From: Streptomyces sp. CB01201
GTDB taxonomy: Bacteria; Actinomycetota; Actinomycetes; Streptomycetales; Streptomycetaceae
Direction of reading: 5' to 3'
Length of the DNA: 64,000 bases
NCBI RefSeq assembly: GCF_002803085.1
Contig: NZ_NNBJ01000024.1
Location: forward strand, 49,442-113,441
Of this stretch, positions 44,057 through 53,213 are shown piece by piece. The translations under genes were made by a program, and so were the position numbers. The notes under the pieces are model-generated. The model did not search any database. It was not told the DNA's origin and saw nothing but the letters and a program-made list of their open reading frames with translations. Every line of letters starts with the position of its first letter. The first letter of the stretch is position 1.

Positions 44057-45025
44057 TCACTCGCCGAACAGCGGGACCTGTGGCGCCTCGATGTCGGTGC
44101 GGACGCGACGCGGCCGGACCGGGTGCCGCCATCTTCCTGCGGAATCACGGGCGACGTCGACGGCGATCTCCATCACGACGTCGGGCCGTACGAGGTGCGC
44201 TTCGAGGGAGCGCGATGTTCCCCATCCGGCACTGAACGTCCACCCTGTCCAAGGATGAGCGAGCGGAGCCGGGGACAGGCGCTCGGCCAGGGCGCGGCTG
44301 GCGGCCTGGGACAGCGTGGTGCTACGACCGGCGTACTGGAGATGTCCCGCGGCGTCGTAGCGGCCCAGCAACACCGTCCTGGGCAGGACAAGGGAACCGG
44401 ATACGGCTCCGACGATGGCCTCAGTGGTCGCCCTGACTTTGTATTTCCGCCAGGACCGCACCGGCCGGTAGGGCTCATCGAGCCGTTTGAAGCACAGCCC
44501 CTCCAGCCCGGCCGCAGTCCAGCCAAGCCACTGATCAGCCACCGTTGGGTCGGTGGTCGACGGGCACAGCGTCAGCGGCGCCGTCAGGCCGCGGTCCGTG
44601 AACAGGGCCTCCAGTACCGAACGCCGCCGCGCGTAGGACCAGTTGGTCAGATCCTTGCCTGCGTGGACCAGGTCGAAGGCGACGTAGTGTGCCGGCCACC
44701 GCTGCGCCCCCTCGGCCGCGGCGGCGCCGCGGCGCCCCATTCGCTGCTGGAGCCGCTCGAACGCCAGCCGGTCGGACTCCCAGATCACCAGCTCGCCATC
44801 GAGGCCCGTGTCTGGCGGCAGCTGCGCCAGAGCCGCCGCCCCAATCTCGGGGAAGGCACCGAGCAGGTCCGTGCCCTGCCGAGAGCGCAGTACGACCCGG
44901 CCGCCGCTATGCATGGCGAGCTGCGCCCGGAATCCGTCCCACTTGGGTTCGGCCGCATATCCGGCGGGCAGCACGGGACTGTTCACGGCCACGGTCAGCA
45001 TCGGCTCTGGCAGAGACCACGTCAT
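44057..45025 (-). CDS. ATP-dependent DNA ligase
   Basis: 322 residues. Motif I is EPKWDGFRAQL, with the adenylated lysine at position 28. LDGELVIW (motif III) and GLEGLCFKRLDEPYRPVRSWRKYKV (motifs IV-V) follow, then an OB-like C-terminal part (TEAIVGAVSG...LGRYD). This is the minimal LigC/LigD-type ligase layout without an N-terminal DNA-binding domain. It seals nicks using ATP, perhaps in plasmid repair, recombination or telomere processing. It is last in a minus-strand run with three small genes. Confidence 0.88.
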   Translation of the reverse strand: MTWSLPEPMLTVAVNSPVLPAGYAAEPKWDGFRAQLAMHSGGRVVLRSRQGTDLLGAFPEIGAAALAQLPPDTGLDGELVIWESDRLAFERLQQRMGRRGAAAAEGAQRWPAHYVAFDLVHAGKDLTNWSYARRRSVLEALFTDRGLTAPLTLCPSTTDPTVADQWLGWTAAGLEGLCFKRLDEPYRPVRSWRKYKVRATTEAIVGAVSGSLVLPRTVLLGRYDAAGHLQYAGRSTTLSQAASRALAERLSPAPLAHPWTGWTFSAGWGTSRSLEAHLVRPDVVMEIAVDVARDSAGRWRHPVRPRRVRTDIEAPQVPLFGE

Positions 45026-45084
45026 GCCGTGATGCCTTCCACGCCGGCGCCCCGCACGATCGCCCTGGCGCCTCCCGTCCCCGG

Positions 45085-45414
45085 TCAGTCCTGCGGGCGG
45101 CAGATCTGGCAGCACTCGATGCCTTCCTCGGCCATCGCGATCTGCGCCTCCATGGCGTCGAGGTAGCCGATCTGCTTGGTGTAGAGACCGCAGTTCGCCC
45201 GGTGGAGAAGGGCGACGCCGCCGTCGGCGCGGGAGGGCTGAAGTTTCCACGACACCTCGATGCGCCGCTTCTTGTCCCGCTCACGCTGCCGCTCCTGCTC
45301 GGCCTCAAGCTCGCGGATCACGGCGCGGGTGCGCTCCAGCTGGTGCGCCTGGTACTCCTCCACGACGCGGAGCTTGGCGAGGCGGGACAGTTCCGAGGGA
45401 TGCGGGTCGTGCAT
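45085..45414 (-). CDS. DUF6233-like small protein
   Basis: 109 residues. A long charged helix (RTRAVIRELEAEQERQRERDKKRR) is followed by a short strand region with NCGLYTKQIGYLDAMEAQIAMAEEGIECCQICRP. The final CCQIC cysteines could bind metal with the earlier Cys. The layout resembles DUF6233 proteins of actinobacteria; that name is from memory. It lies two bases after the upstream small zinc-ribbon gene. Confidence 0.6.
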   Translation of the reverse strand: MHDPHPSELSRLAKLRVVEEYQAHQLERTRAVIRELEAEQERQRERDKKRRIEVSWKLQPSRADGGVALLHRANCGLYTKQIGYLDAMEAQIAMAEEGIECCQICRPQD

Positions 45415-45416
45415 GG

Positions 45417-45584
45417 TCAGCGCCTGCCAGCCGCTTCCACGAGCTCCCGGCAGGCGGGACACAACGGGTTGCCACCCTCCCCGAAACGGTGCGCCGGCTG
45501 GTGGCAGCGAGCGCACGAGCCGAGGAGCGAGGGAGGACAGGCCCGCACGTCCAGCTGTCGGTGCGGCGCCGGGGGCGTGCTCAC
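45417..45584 (-). CDS. Small zinc-ribbon protein
   Basis: 55 residues from a GTG at 45584, preceded by AGGAGA. Two CxxC knuckles (CARCHQ and CPAC) make a zinc ribbon. The GTG overlaps the stop of the preceding gene (GTGA), showing translational coupling. It may bind nucleic acid or a partner encoded in the same operon. Confidence 0.6.
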   Translation of the reverse strand: MSTPPAPHRQLDVRACPPSLLGSCARCHQPAHRFGEGGNPLCPACRELVEAAGRR

Positions 45585-45811
45585 GCGGTTCTCCTCTCCT
45601 GCGATTCTGCGGTGCGGGCCTGGCGAAGCAGTTCGGTGCGGTCCGCGGCCGACCGGCCGGCACTCCAGTAGGGGTGGCTGCCGATGCGGCAGGACAGCAG
45701 CTGAAGGCGGCGGCGCAGCACGGTTCGGAACGGGGTGCGGGCGAGCGCCTCGTAGGTCCGGGTCCGCTCGCGCTGGGTCTGTACGAGGTCGGGGGGAAAG
45801 GTTCGCGCCAT
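45581..45811 (-). CDS. Small basic hypothetical protein
   Basis: 76 residues, strongly basic (RTVLRRRLQLLSCRIGSHPYW). First gene of the coupled minus-strand run that ends with the DNA ligase. No family recognised. Confidence 0.6.
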   Translation of the reverse strand: MARTFPPDLVQTQRERTRTYEALARTPFRTVLRRRLQLLSCRIGSHPYWSAGRSAADRTELLRQARTAESQERRTA

Positions 45812-46378
45812 ACCTCAATTAGAGCACCTGTTCGAATTCTTTCGCATCCTGTCCCGCCGCGGTCGGGGGCCGGATGTGACTGAGCGCTTCAGCTGGCGGA
45901 TGAGCGCCGTAGTTGGCGAGAACTGAGCGGCTCAGTTGGCGGGCAGGATGGCGGTTGGCCGCCGTCGAGCAGTTGCGGGCTCCGCCGACGGATCCGGGCT
46001 TTGCACATGCTGTGGACGGGCGGTCGATTACTGCTGCCGTTGGTGGTGCTGGAGATCGGCGTCGGGGCCTCGTAGTAGCCGTGATCCGGTGACGGGCGGC
46101 GGGCGCCTCACGTTGCCGTCTGCTGCATGGGCGCTGGCAGGCCACCACGGAGGGCTGTTGGTTTCGGGCGGAGATGGTGGCAGGCTCGTACAGTAACCAG
46201 CCTGGCTGGTGGGAGACCCCGCGCTGCCGGGTGGTCACGGGAGGTGGCTGGCGGACGGTACGGGTGGTCTTACTCGGCTTCACGCGGCGCCACTGCCACG
46301 TGCTTGACGGCCTTCTCCGCCCCACTCGACGGGGAGCGGACCGCAAGGGGCTCCCCACCACCGGACGGCGGCGAGACC
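45812..46378. other. ~570-bp divergent intergenic region
   Basis: It separates the ligase operon from the STAS gene. No supported gene. It should hold both promoters; none could be picked reliably by eye. Confidence 0.45.
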
Positions 46379-46699
46379 ATGAACTGCACCTTCGACGTCA
46401 CCGTGACCGAGTATCCCTACCGCGCGGTCATTGCGGTCGCGGATGAGCTCGACCTGGACTCCTGCCCCTACGTCACCGAGGCCACCGACGCGCTCCCCCT
46501 CCGCGGTCAGACCCTGGTCATCGACCTGTCGGCGGTCACCTTCATGGACTCCATGGGCCTCAGCATGCTGCTGCGCCTGCGCCGCCGCGCAGAGAACGAG
46601 AGCGGAACACTCGAACTGTGCGGCATAGGCGAACAGGTCGCCCGCGTCCTGGAACTCTCCGAGGCCCGCCCGCTGTTCACGTGCGTCCCCTGCCCGTGA
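46379..46699 (+). CDS. STAS-domain anti-sigma factor antagonist
   Basis: 106 residues, a single STAS domain: AVIAVADELDLDSCPYVTEA, then LVIDLSAVTFMDSMGLSMLLRLRRRAE, where Ser58 in MDSMGL is the expected phosphoacceptor, and ending with LELSEARPLFTCV. Anti-anti-sigma proteins bind an anti-sigma kinase and free a sigma factor. No kinase gene is adjacent, so it probably works with a partner elsewhere. Confidence 0.82.
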   Translation: MNCTFDVTVTEYPYRAVIAVADELDLDSCPYVTEATDALPLRGQTLVIDLSAVTFMDSMGLSMLLRLRRRAENESGTLELCGIGEQVARVLELSEARPLFTCVPCP

Positions 46700-47272
46700 C
46701 GCACCCGTAGGCAGCGGACAAGCACGGAACCCTGCCCTGACCCCGCCGGCTTTAGGGTTGTTTTTTTCGGCGAGAACTACCGGGCCCCCCAGAGCGGTGC
46801 TGCCAGCCTTCCTCGCACCCTTGACCGCGACCGCCTCCTCCGGGGCCAGCTCCCTCGGAGCGGTGCAGACCGCCCGGCGCCCTGTACACATAGCTTGGCC
46901 CAGCGTTCGCGCCCAGATCGTGGGTGCCGGCGTCGCGCAGGAGAGCGGCGATGCGGAGCGGGCCGGTCACCGTGGTGAAGAGGGGCGGCCGGGTACGACG
47001 ACGGCGCACTCCCGGTGGGGGGAGCCGTGGTGGCGGGGCAGGAGCCGCGAATTATCCGGCCTGCCGCAGAGCGGGCGGTGCGTCGGGCAGCGGTGCGTCC
47101 TCGCCGTCGTCCGGGTCCGGGTCGAAGTCTGTCCCGATGCGGGCGTGGCGGGTGCGCGGCGGGCGGATTCGCCAGTCGGGAAGTTCAGCGGCCACACGAA
47201 CCTGTCGGGCGCCTTGAGGTGGTTGACCATGTGGCTCAGCGACTCATAGCCGGCCAGCAGTGGGGGATGCGG
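46700..47272. other. Region upstream of the iterons, no gene
   Basis: No convincing reading frame; short frames on both strands have Arg/Gly-rich shadow composition. It probably belongs to the origin region that follows. Confidence 0.45.
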
Positions 47273-47750
47273 TTCAGTCCCTCCCTTCAGTCCCTCAGAA
47301 AGGTGCAGCTCAGAGGCTTGAGGCGAGGGCCTGAGGGACTGAAGGGACTGAATTTTCTAGTTCCAGTCTTTAGCGTGTGCGCATACGTGCACGCGTGAGG
47401 CAGGGTGTCTGACTGCTAATGCCACTCATAACTGGGAAGTTGGGTCCCTTCAGTCCCTCGGTTGACGTTTGCGAGGCGCTGACCTGGTCTTTTGGAGGGG
47501 ACTGAAGGCTTGGACTGAAGAGTGGGACTGGCCCCTGCGGGGTCACGGCTTCAGGTAGGGGGGGGCAGCGGCCACCCCACGGTCTTGGCCGCGAAGGGTT
47601 TGATGTCGGTCCGCCCCCGCCCCCGGGCCCGGGGGCGGCTAAAGGGACCGAAGGGACTGAAGTTTGAATTCGCGGCGCGGCTCGTGCATCCTCGAAGCCG
47701 CGTGCGCTAGTCTCTCAACGTCATTGAAAAGTTCAGTCCCTTCAGTCCCT
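47273..47750. repeat. Iteron array, probable plasmid replication origin
   Basis: At least nine copies of TTCAGTCCCT or its complement AGGGACTGAA (some with one mismatch): 47273, 47286, 47334, 47343, 47449, 47497 (GGGGACTGAA), 47643 (AGGGACCGAA), 47652, 47732 and 47741. Several are in tandem with an exact 9-bp period (47334/47343, 47643/47652, 47732/47741). The array ends 89 bp before the primase-polymerase gene. This is the pattern of initiator-binding iterons. Confidence 0.8.
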
Positions 47751-47838
47751 CATTTGGTGGGATCAGGCCTGTGACCTGCGTCCTTGCGCCGGGACTCAAA
47801 AGGGGGCTAAACGGTTGAGTCCCTGTCAAGGAAATCGT

Positions 47839-48915
47839 GTGCCCGCTGCCCGTAGTGTGATCGCACCGCACACGGACAACCGCGCCCACGCCGTGGCCAG
47901 TTGGTGTGCCGCGCGTGGCTGGCCCGTCCATCCGCTGGCTCCGGGCCGCAAGACCCCTGCCGGGAACTGTGAAGGGTGCAAGAAGCCCGACCACCCGCCG
48001 CAGGAATGCCCCTGTCACGAGCAGAACGGCTGGTGTCACGGCTTCCACGCGGCCACCCTCAACTCGGCCCGCGTCGACGCATGGTGGGGCGAACACCCCA
48101 ACCTTGGAGTCGGGATCGCATGCGGGCCGGCACGCCTGGTCGTGATCGACGTCGATGCTCACTCAGCATCCGTACCTGACCGCTGCCGACTGCTGCCCGG
48201 CATCACGATCCCCGTTGCGGTCGACCTGGATGGCCTGGCCTCCGGTTTTGACACCCTGGCCCTGCTCGCGGCCTACCGCGGTCAACCCAACCCGGCCGAG
48301 GACTCTGCCACGCTCCGTGTCCGCACCCCGTCGGGAGGCCTCCACCTCTGGTACCGCCTGCCGGACGGCCACCCGGGATACCGTTCGTCAGCCGGCTCCA
48401 GCGCCGGTGCCGCGCTGGCCTGGCAGGTCGACATCCGTGCCCACGGCGGCTACATCGTCGCGCCCACCACCCGCACCAGCCAAGGACGCTACGTCCCAGT
48501 CGGTGACGCCCGCGAGCCCGCTCCTCTCCCTTCCTGGCTCGCCGGCGAACTGGAGAGGACCGGGCACCACCTGGCCCCCGCGCAGGCCACAGCGCCCGCC
48601 GATGTCCCGGCCCCCCGGCGAACCCGTAGTGCCCCCACCCGGGCGCTGCGCACTCTCGAGCCGCTCCTGGCGGAAGTCGCCTCCTGCGCAGCAGTTCCCG
48701 AAGGAGCCGCGTTCACGGAGAAGTTGAACCGTGCCGCCTACACGGCCGGGGGACTGGCCGCCGCGGGCCACCTCACCGAAACACGCGCGCTCGCCCTGCT
48801 CACTGAGTTCGCCAACCAGGCCCGGCCGAGCCAGGAACGGCGCAGCCAGTCCGTCATCGTCTCTGCTCTGCAGGCCGGAGCCCGCCGGCCGATCCACTAC
48901 GAAGGACGTTCATGA
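47839..48915 (+). CDS. Bifunctional DNA primase/polymerase (prim-pol)
   Basis: 358 residues from a GTG with CAAGGA six bases upstream (a TTG at 47815 is also in frame). AEP-type motifs: LVVIDVDAH (metal-binding DxD near residue 103) and the later SGGLHLWYRLP (sxH). A Cys-rich insert lies near the N-terminus (NCEGCKKPDHPPQECPCHEQNGWCHG). These enzymes prime and extend DNA at plasmid origins. The gene overlaps the following helicase by ATGA and lies directly beyond the iteron array. Confidence 0.85.
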   Translation: MPAARSVIAPHTDNRAHAVASWCAARGWPVHPLAPGRKTPAGNCEGCKKPDHPPQECPCHEQNGWCHGFHAATLNSARVDAWWGEHPNLGVGIACGPARLVVIDVDAHSASVPDRCRLLPGITIPVAVDLDGLASGFDTLALLAAYRGQPNPAEDSATLRVRTPSGGLHLWYRLPDGHPGYRSSAGSSAGAALAWQVDIRAHGGYIVAPTTRTSQGRYVPVGDAREPAPLPSWLAGELERTGHHLAPAQATAPADVPAPRRTRSAPTRALRTLEPLLAEVASCAAVPEGAAFTEKLNRAAYTAGGLAAAGHLTETRALALLTEFANQARPSQERRSQSVIVSALQAGARRPIHYEGRS

Positions 48916-50459
48916 GCAGCGCCGAGAGCCGCTTCGATGCCGCGGCCGCCGCCCAGCAGATGCTCGACCTCGAAGCCCTCCCCGTGCAGCCCTCCCTGCC
49001 CGCCCAGCAGAGCACCGGTGCCGCCGGGCAACCTGCCCTGGACCAGACCGCTTTGCAGGGCCGTCTACCGGGGCTGTTGAGCGACCGGGGCAACGCGAAA
49101 CTGTTCGCGTCGCTGTACGGGGACCAGTTCCGGCATGTCGAGGGCCTGGGCTGGTACACGTGGGACACCTACCGGTGGAAGCGAACCGGCGGGGAGAAGG
49201 CCGCCCTGTGGGCGGCCGGTGACATGGCTGAGCAGATGCCGCCCACCGACCCCACCGGAGCCCACACCGACCGGGAAGTCGCAGCCCACCGCAAGCGCGC
49301 GATGTCCACCCAGGGCATCAAAGCCATGCTCACCCAGGCCAAGGCCTCGCCCGCGCTCGCCCTGGACCCCGACGTCCTGGACGGCGACCCCTACGCGCTG
49401 TGCACCCCCGGCGGCGTCATCAACCTGCACACCGGCGAGCTCCGCAAACCCGACCCCGTGCGTGACCTGCACTCCCGGGCCACCACCGTCGCACCCGAAG
49501 CGATGCCCACCCCGCGCTGGCACCGCTTCCTCACCGACACCTTCGGCGACGACGCCAAAGGCACCGAGACCATCGCTTTCCTCCACCTCTTGCTCGGCTA
49601 CTCCATTACCGGCGACGTCGGCGCCCAGATCCTGCCCTTCCTCTACGGAACCGGCGCCAACGGTAAGAGCGTGCTGCTGGACGTCATGACCCAGATCCTC
49701 GGCGACTACGCCCAGGCAGCCCCGCCCGGCTTCCTGATGGAAAAGGGCAACTACAGCGAGCACTCCACCGAACTGACCGAACTCCACGGCCGGCGCATCG
49801 TGGTCTGCTCCGAACTCAAGCCCAACGACAAGTTCGACGAAGCCCGCGTCAAACTGCTCACCGGCGGCGACCGCATCACCGCCCGACGCATGCGCCAGGA
49901 CTACTTCAGCTTCAACCCCACCCACAAGCTCTGGCTCCTGGGCAACCACCGTCCCGAAGTCGGCACCGGCGGCCACGCCTTCTGGCGCCGCATCCGCCTC
50001 ATCCCCTTCGAACGCGTCGTCCCCACCGAACGCAAAATCGACAACCTCGCGCCCGAACTCGTCACCAGCGAAGGCCCCGGGATCCTGCACTGGCTCATCG
50101 AGGGCGCCGGCCGCTACCTCACCACTCGTGACCCGCTGACCGGACCGGCCACCGTCCGTACCGCCACCGAGGCCTACGCCACCACCGAAGACCACATCGG
50201 CCGCTTCCTGACCGAAGCCTGCACCACCGCCGCGCCCGACGACGGCGACCTGCGGGTCGAGCAGGGCCTGCTCTACACCACCTACGCCGCCTGGTGCTCG
50301 AGCGAAGGCCTGCGCCCCGCCACGGCGCGCGCCTTCGCCAACCGGGTCCGCCAGGAACTCAACCTCGCTTCCCCCTCCGAGATGATGAAATCCAGCGGCA
50401 AGAAGTATTACCCCGGCCTCGGACTCCTCGCCGACGACCCCACCCAAGCAGGCGACTGA
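48912..50459 (+). CDS. SF3 replicative helicase (phage/plasmid primase, P4/D5 family)
   Basis: 515 residues. The D5_N region precedes an SF3 AAA+ core with Walker A LYGTGANGKSVLLD (about 244-257), Walker B-like GRRIVVCSELKP and HKLWLLGNHRPEV (motif C), ending with the conserved WRRIRLIPF arginine region. It unwinds DNA at the origin with the coupled prim-pol. With iterons just upstream, the pair is the best candidate for the replicon's initiator machinery. Confidence 0.88.
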   Translation: MSSAESRFDAAAAAQQMLDLEALPVQPSLPAQQSTGAAGQPALDQTALQGRLPGLLSDRGNAKLFASLYGDQFRHVEGLGWYTWDTYRWKRTGGEKAALWAAGDMAEQMPPTDPTGAHTDREVAAHRKRAMSTQGIKAMLTQAKASPALALDPDVLDGDPYALCTPGGVINLHTGELRKPDPVRDLHSRATTVAPEAMPTPRWHRFLTDTFGDDAKGTETIAFLHLLLGYSITGDVGAQILPFLYGTGANGKSVLLDVMTQILGDYAQAAPPGFLMEKGNYSEHSTELTELHGRRIVVCSELKPNDKFDEARVKLLTGGDRITARRMRQDYFSFNPTHKLWLLGNHRPEVGTGGHAFWRRIRLIPFERVVPTERKIDNLAPELVTSEGPGILHWLIEGAGRYLTTRDPLTGPATVRTATEAYATTEDHIGRFLTEACTTAAPDDGDLRVEQGLLYTTYAAWCSSEGLRPATARAFANRVRQELNLASPSEMMKSSGKKYYPGLGLLADDPTQAGD

Positions 50460-50573
50460 CATGCGCGCCCTGCCATCGCAGCTCGCCGCCGCCTACCATG
50501 GACACCGACCCGGGCGTCAGCACGGACACGGTCCACGACCTGTACTCGCCCCCCATGTGAAGGGACTGCAGCC

Positions 50574-50957
50574 ATGAGTTCGCTGCTGAACGAAAGCGAC
50601 CTCCGCCACGAGACAGCCGTGGTGTGGCTGGAAGACCCGGAAAACCTCGACTATGTCCGCCAAGCCCTGGACAAGCTCGCCCGCCGCCGTGGCAAACCCC
50701 GCTACGAACGCGACGGCCGCATGGTCGGCTACACCGAACTCGACCCCAGGGCCGAAGCCGACCCCGACAGCGGCCTCTACCGCCGCCGCGTGTTCTTCCT
50801 CCTGCCGCACGACCGCGACACCGAACCCGACGGCGTCTACCAAACCGGTGCCCCCGGCGAGGCCATCGACCCGCGCACCCTCGAGCCCCAGCGCGCCGGC
50901 GAGAAGACACCCCGCTCACAACAGGGCCCCGCTGCCGCCATAGCCACCAGCAGCTGA
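50574..50957 (+). CDS. Small hypothetical protein downstream of the replication genes
   Basis: 127 residues. The charged N-terminal half has ESDLRHETAVVWLEDPENLDYVRQALDKLARRRGKPRYERDGRMVGY, and the C-terminal third looks disordered. The start follows GAAGGGACTGCAG, which resembles an iteron half. No family recognised; its position suggests an accessory role in replication or copy control. Confidence 0.6.
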   Translation: MSSLLNESDLRHETAVVWLEDPENLDYVRQALDKLARRRGKPRYERDGRMVGYTELDPRAEADPDSGLYRRRVFFLLPHDRDTEPDGVYQTGAPGEAIDPRTLEPQRAGEKTPRSQQGPAAAIATSS

Positions 50958-51000
50958 GACTTCTTGCCCACGTGACGCTCTGCGGTACGGGCGGCTGTCG

Positions 51001-51272
51001 CACGTGGACCAGACGTACCTGCGGATGGAGACCTACCGGCAGGCCAACGCGGCGCTGATCGACGCCCAGGCGTCGATCCCGCTCGCGCAGGTCTGGGGCG
51101 GCGGCCTGGTCGCCTCGGTCGACGGGATGCGCTTCTTCGTGCCGGTGCCCTCGGTGTACGCCAGGCCGAACCCGAACACTTCGGTGCCTCCACCGGCGGC
51201 GGCGGGCGCCGGTCCGGGGCGACGTGGCTGAACCTGATCAACGACCAGGCCGCCGGGCTCGGCGGGAAGGTC
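51001..51272 (+). pseudogene. Tn3-family transposase remnant, first part
   Basis: VDQTYLRMETYRQANAALIDAQASIPLAQVWGGGLVASVDGMRFFVPV is the conserved region around the first catalytic Asp of Tn3-type transposases. The frame shifts near 51175; GATWLNLINDQAAGLGGKVVAGTPRDSL continues in another frame and runs into the chimeric gene below. Confidence 0.8.
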
Positions 51273-52154
51273 GTGGCCGGCACCCCGCGCGACTCCCTGT
51301 ACGTGCTGGACGTCCTCTACGACCGCGACGGCGGCCGGCGCCCAGAGATGGTCGTCACCGACACCGCCTCGTACTCCGACATCGTCTTCGGCCGGATCGC
51401 CAAGACCCTGCACATCCTGCGCCTGGCCGACGAACCGTCCTACCGGCGGCAGATCAAGGCCCAGGCCAACCTCCAGGAGGGCCGCCACGCGCTCGCCCGC
51501 AAGATCTCCCACGGCCGCGCCGGGCAGCTCTACACCGTGCTGCGCTCCCTGACCGCCCAGTTCCTCCACCAGGGCGCCCACGCCCTGGTCATCGACCCCA
51601 AGCGGATCTCCCACCTGTGGGCCAGGGGCATGCCGACCGTGACCCACCGCGGGAACGTCGCCGGCATCCACGACGCCCTGGTCGGCCTCGGAGAGGAACT
51701 GGCGCGCCGCCTCGACCTCAACGACAGCGAGCTGGACGCCGCGCCCCGGCTCATCGTCTCGGTGGACAGTGCCCACGCCGCGCTGCGTCAGCTCACCCGC
51801 TACTGGGAGATGTTTCGCGGCCAGGACGACCCGCACACCTCCCCGGCCGTCGCCGCCCTTGAGGCCGCGCTGTGGACCGGACGCGCCGCCCGCGTCCACG
51901 TCATCCTCGACGGCACGCCCGCCCCCGGAGTCCTCGGGGCCACGCCGCACGAGATGTCGGTGATCCTGGCCCGGGTCGCGGCCAGCACCTGGCAGCGTCT
52001 CGCTCCGCTCGCCGGCCGCGCGCCGAAGCCGAGCAAGCACGGGGGCCACGGCCACGTCGTCCAGCACGGCGACGTGCACGAGACGCAGGCGATCTGGATG
52101 ACCGACGCCGATGTCGTCAACTGGCTCACCGGCCCGGACGACAACGAGAGCTGA
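51273..52154 (+). pseudogene. Chimera: Tn3 transposase pieces fused in frame to a TraB/FtsK-like translocase C-terminus
   Basis: The open frame first reads Tn3 transposase (MVVTDTASYSDIVFG) and jumps by internal deletion to the transposase C-terminus (RIAKTLHILRLADEPSYRRQIKAQANLQEGRHALARKI). At about 51510 it enters a TraB/FtsK-like ATPase (LRSLTAQFLHQGAHALVIDPKRISHLWARGMPTV...LIVSVDSAHAALRQL...ETQAIWMTDADVVNWL). The Walker A loop of the translocase is replaced by transposase sequence, so it cannot pump DNA. It is the residue of a plasmid-transfer gene destroyed by a Tn3 element. Confidence 0.78.
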
Positions 52155-52253
52155 CCCCGAGCCGGACAGACCACGGGCCCCGGGGAATCGCCATGACATC
52201 CCCGGGGCCGGCATTATGGAGTCGCCTTGTCCAACGACGGGGCGACTCCGGCG

Positions 52254-52420
52254 TTACGTGGCGGCCAGCTCCGGCACTTCGAGAACTTCGGCCACCTTGC
52301 GGGCCAACGCCACGACCTGCGGCGGCAGGTAGCTGCCCAGCGAGTCGACGTCGTTGCACAGCTTCGCCTTCAGCCCGTGCAGGCACGCCTCGGTGAACAG
52401 GTTCTGCGGATCGTCCTCGG
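52254..52420 (-). pseudogene. Possible 3' remnant of a plasmid gene
   Basis: The minus-strand end EDDPQNLFTEACLHGLKAKLCNDVDSLGSYLPPQVVALARKVAEVLEVPELAAT looks like a real helical protein C-terminus, while sequence further upstream in the frame does not. No start is evident. Probably a truncated gene near the Tn3/TraB debris. Confidence 0.35.
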
Positions 52421-52572
52421 GACGCTGCGCACGCTCTGCCTCCCGCTGGTGTGCTCGGCCGGGAGCCTCGCGCTCGCCCTGGCGCAGCCCCGGACGATGC
52501 CGGGGTAGTAAGGCACCCGTGCGGCCAACCGGTTCTCCCCCTCGAATCAAGACCCCAGCACTACGGGCACAG

Positions 52573-53211
52573 TCAGTTGCTAGTGTGCGCCGGGTCGGCG
52601 GCCTGAGCTTCAGAAAAGGTGCCGTAGTCGGTGGATCTGTTGAGCAGGGTGAAGTCCATGTCGCCGGCGGTGAACCGGCTGGTGTAGTAGTGGCCGGTCG
52701 CGGCTCTGGGCTGAAGGCCGGTGACCGCTATTCGACAGGCCCCTTCGTGCCGCGGGCTTCGATGCTGGTGCTCCATGCGGGGCGTGTTGTCGTACAGAAA
52801 TCCGATCTCGGCCGTTCCCGAGTTTGCCGGGGCGCCGATGGTGGCGTTGCTCGACCGCGAGGTGCTCTCCTTCGTGCGGAGCGTGGCGTGCAGGCTCCAG
52901 AAGGTCTGTTCGATCGTCATGTACGTGGTGATCGGGCCCTGGTTCCCTCCCGCAGGGATGTGGCTCTCCGGGCTCGGTACCAGCACCACCCGCCAGGTGC
53001 CCGTGACCCAGGCACGGCCGGTGAAGCGGTGGATGACGGGCCAGCGCCAGGCCCACTTGTCGAACACGATGGTGCCGTAGCCCACGAGGGCCGGAATGTA
53101 CGCGAAGAGATACCGAAACTCGGACGGGTACAGGCCCAGGATGACGAGGACGACTGTGTAGAGAGTGGCGGCGATGGTGGCGCCGGTGCGGATGGTGGTT
53201 GCGGTACTCAT
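52573..53211 (-). CDS. Cap15-like CBASS effector (two TM helices + beta-barrel)
   Basis: 212 residues. Two hydrophobic helices lie at the N-terminus (GATIAATLYTVVLVILGLYP and YLFAYIPALVGYGTIVF, about 8-27 and 34-50). A ~150-residue strand-rich domain follows, with the spaced pattern GTWRVVLVP, TYMTIEQTFWSLHATLRTKESTS, GFLYDNTP, HEGACRIAV, LQPRAATGHYYTSRFTAGDM. This is the layout of SMODS-associating 2TM beta-strand-rich effectors (Cap15). Members of that family oligomerise in the membrane on binding a cyclic nucleotide and kill the infected cell. It starts two bases after the CD-NTase stop. The call rests on architecture plus neighbour, which agree. Confidence 0.82.
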   Translation of the reverse strand: MSTATTIRTGATIAATLYTVVLVILGLYPSEFRYLFAYIPALVGYGTIVFDKWAWRWPVIHRFTGRAWVTGTWRVVLVPSPESHIPAGGNQGPITTYMTIEQTFWSLHATLRTKESTSRSSNATIGAPANSGTAEIGFLYDNTPRMEHQHRSPRHEGACRIAVTGLQPRAATGHYYTSRFTAGDMDFTLLNRSTDYGTFSEAQAADPAHTSN

Positions 53212-53213
53212 CG

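Noticed and set aside
47273..47750. Iteron region as CRISPR or simple repeat
   Set aside because: Units are 9-10 bp, in both orientations and tandem pairs, next to replication genes; CRISPR repeats are longer, regularly spaced and in one direction.
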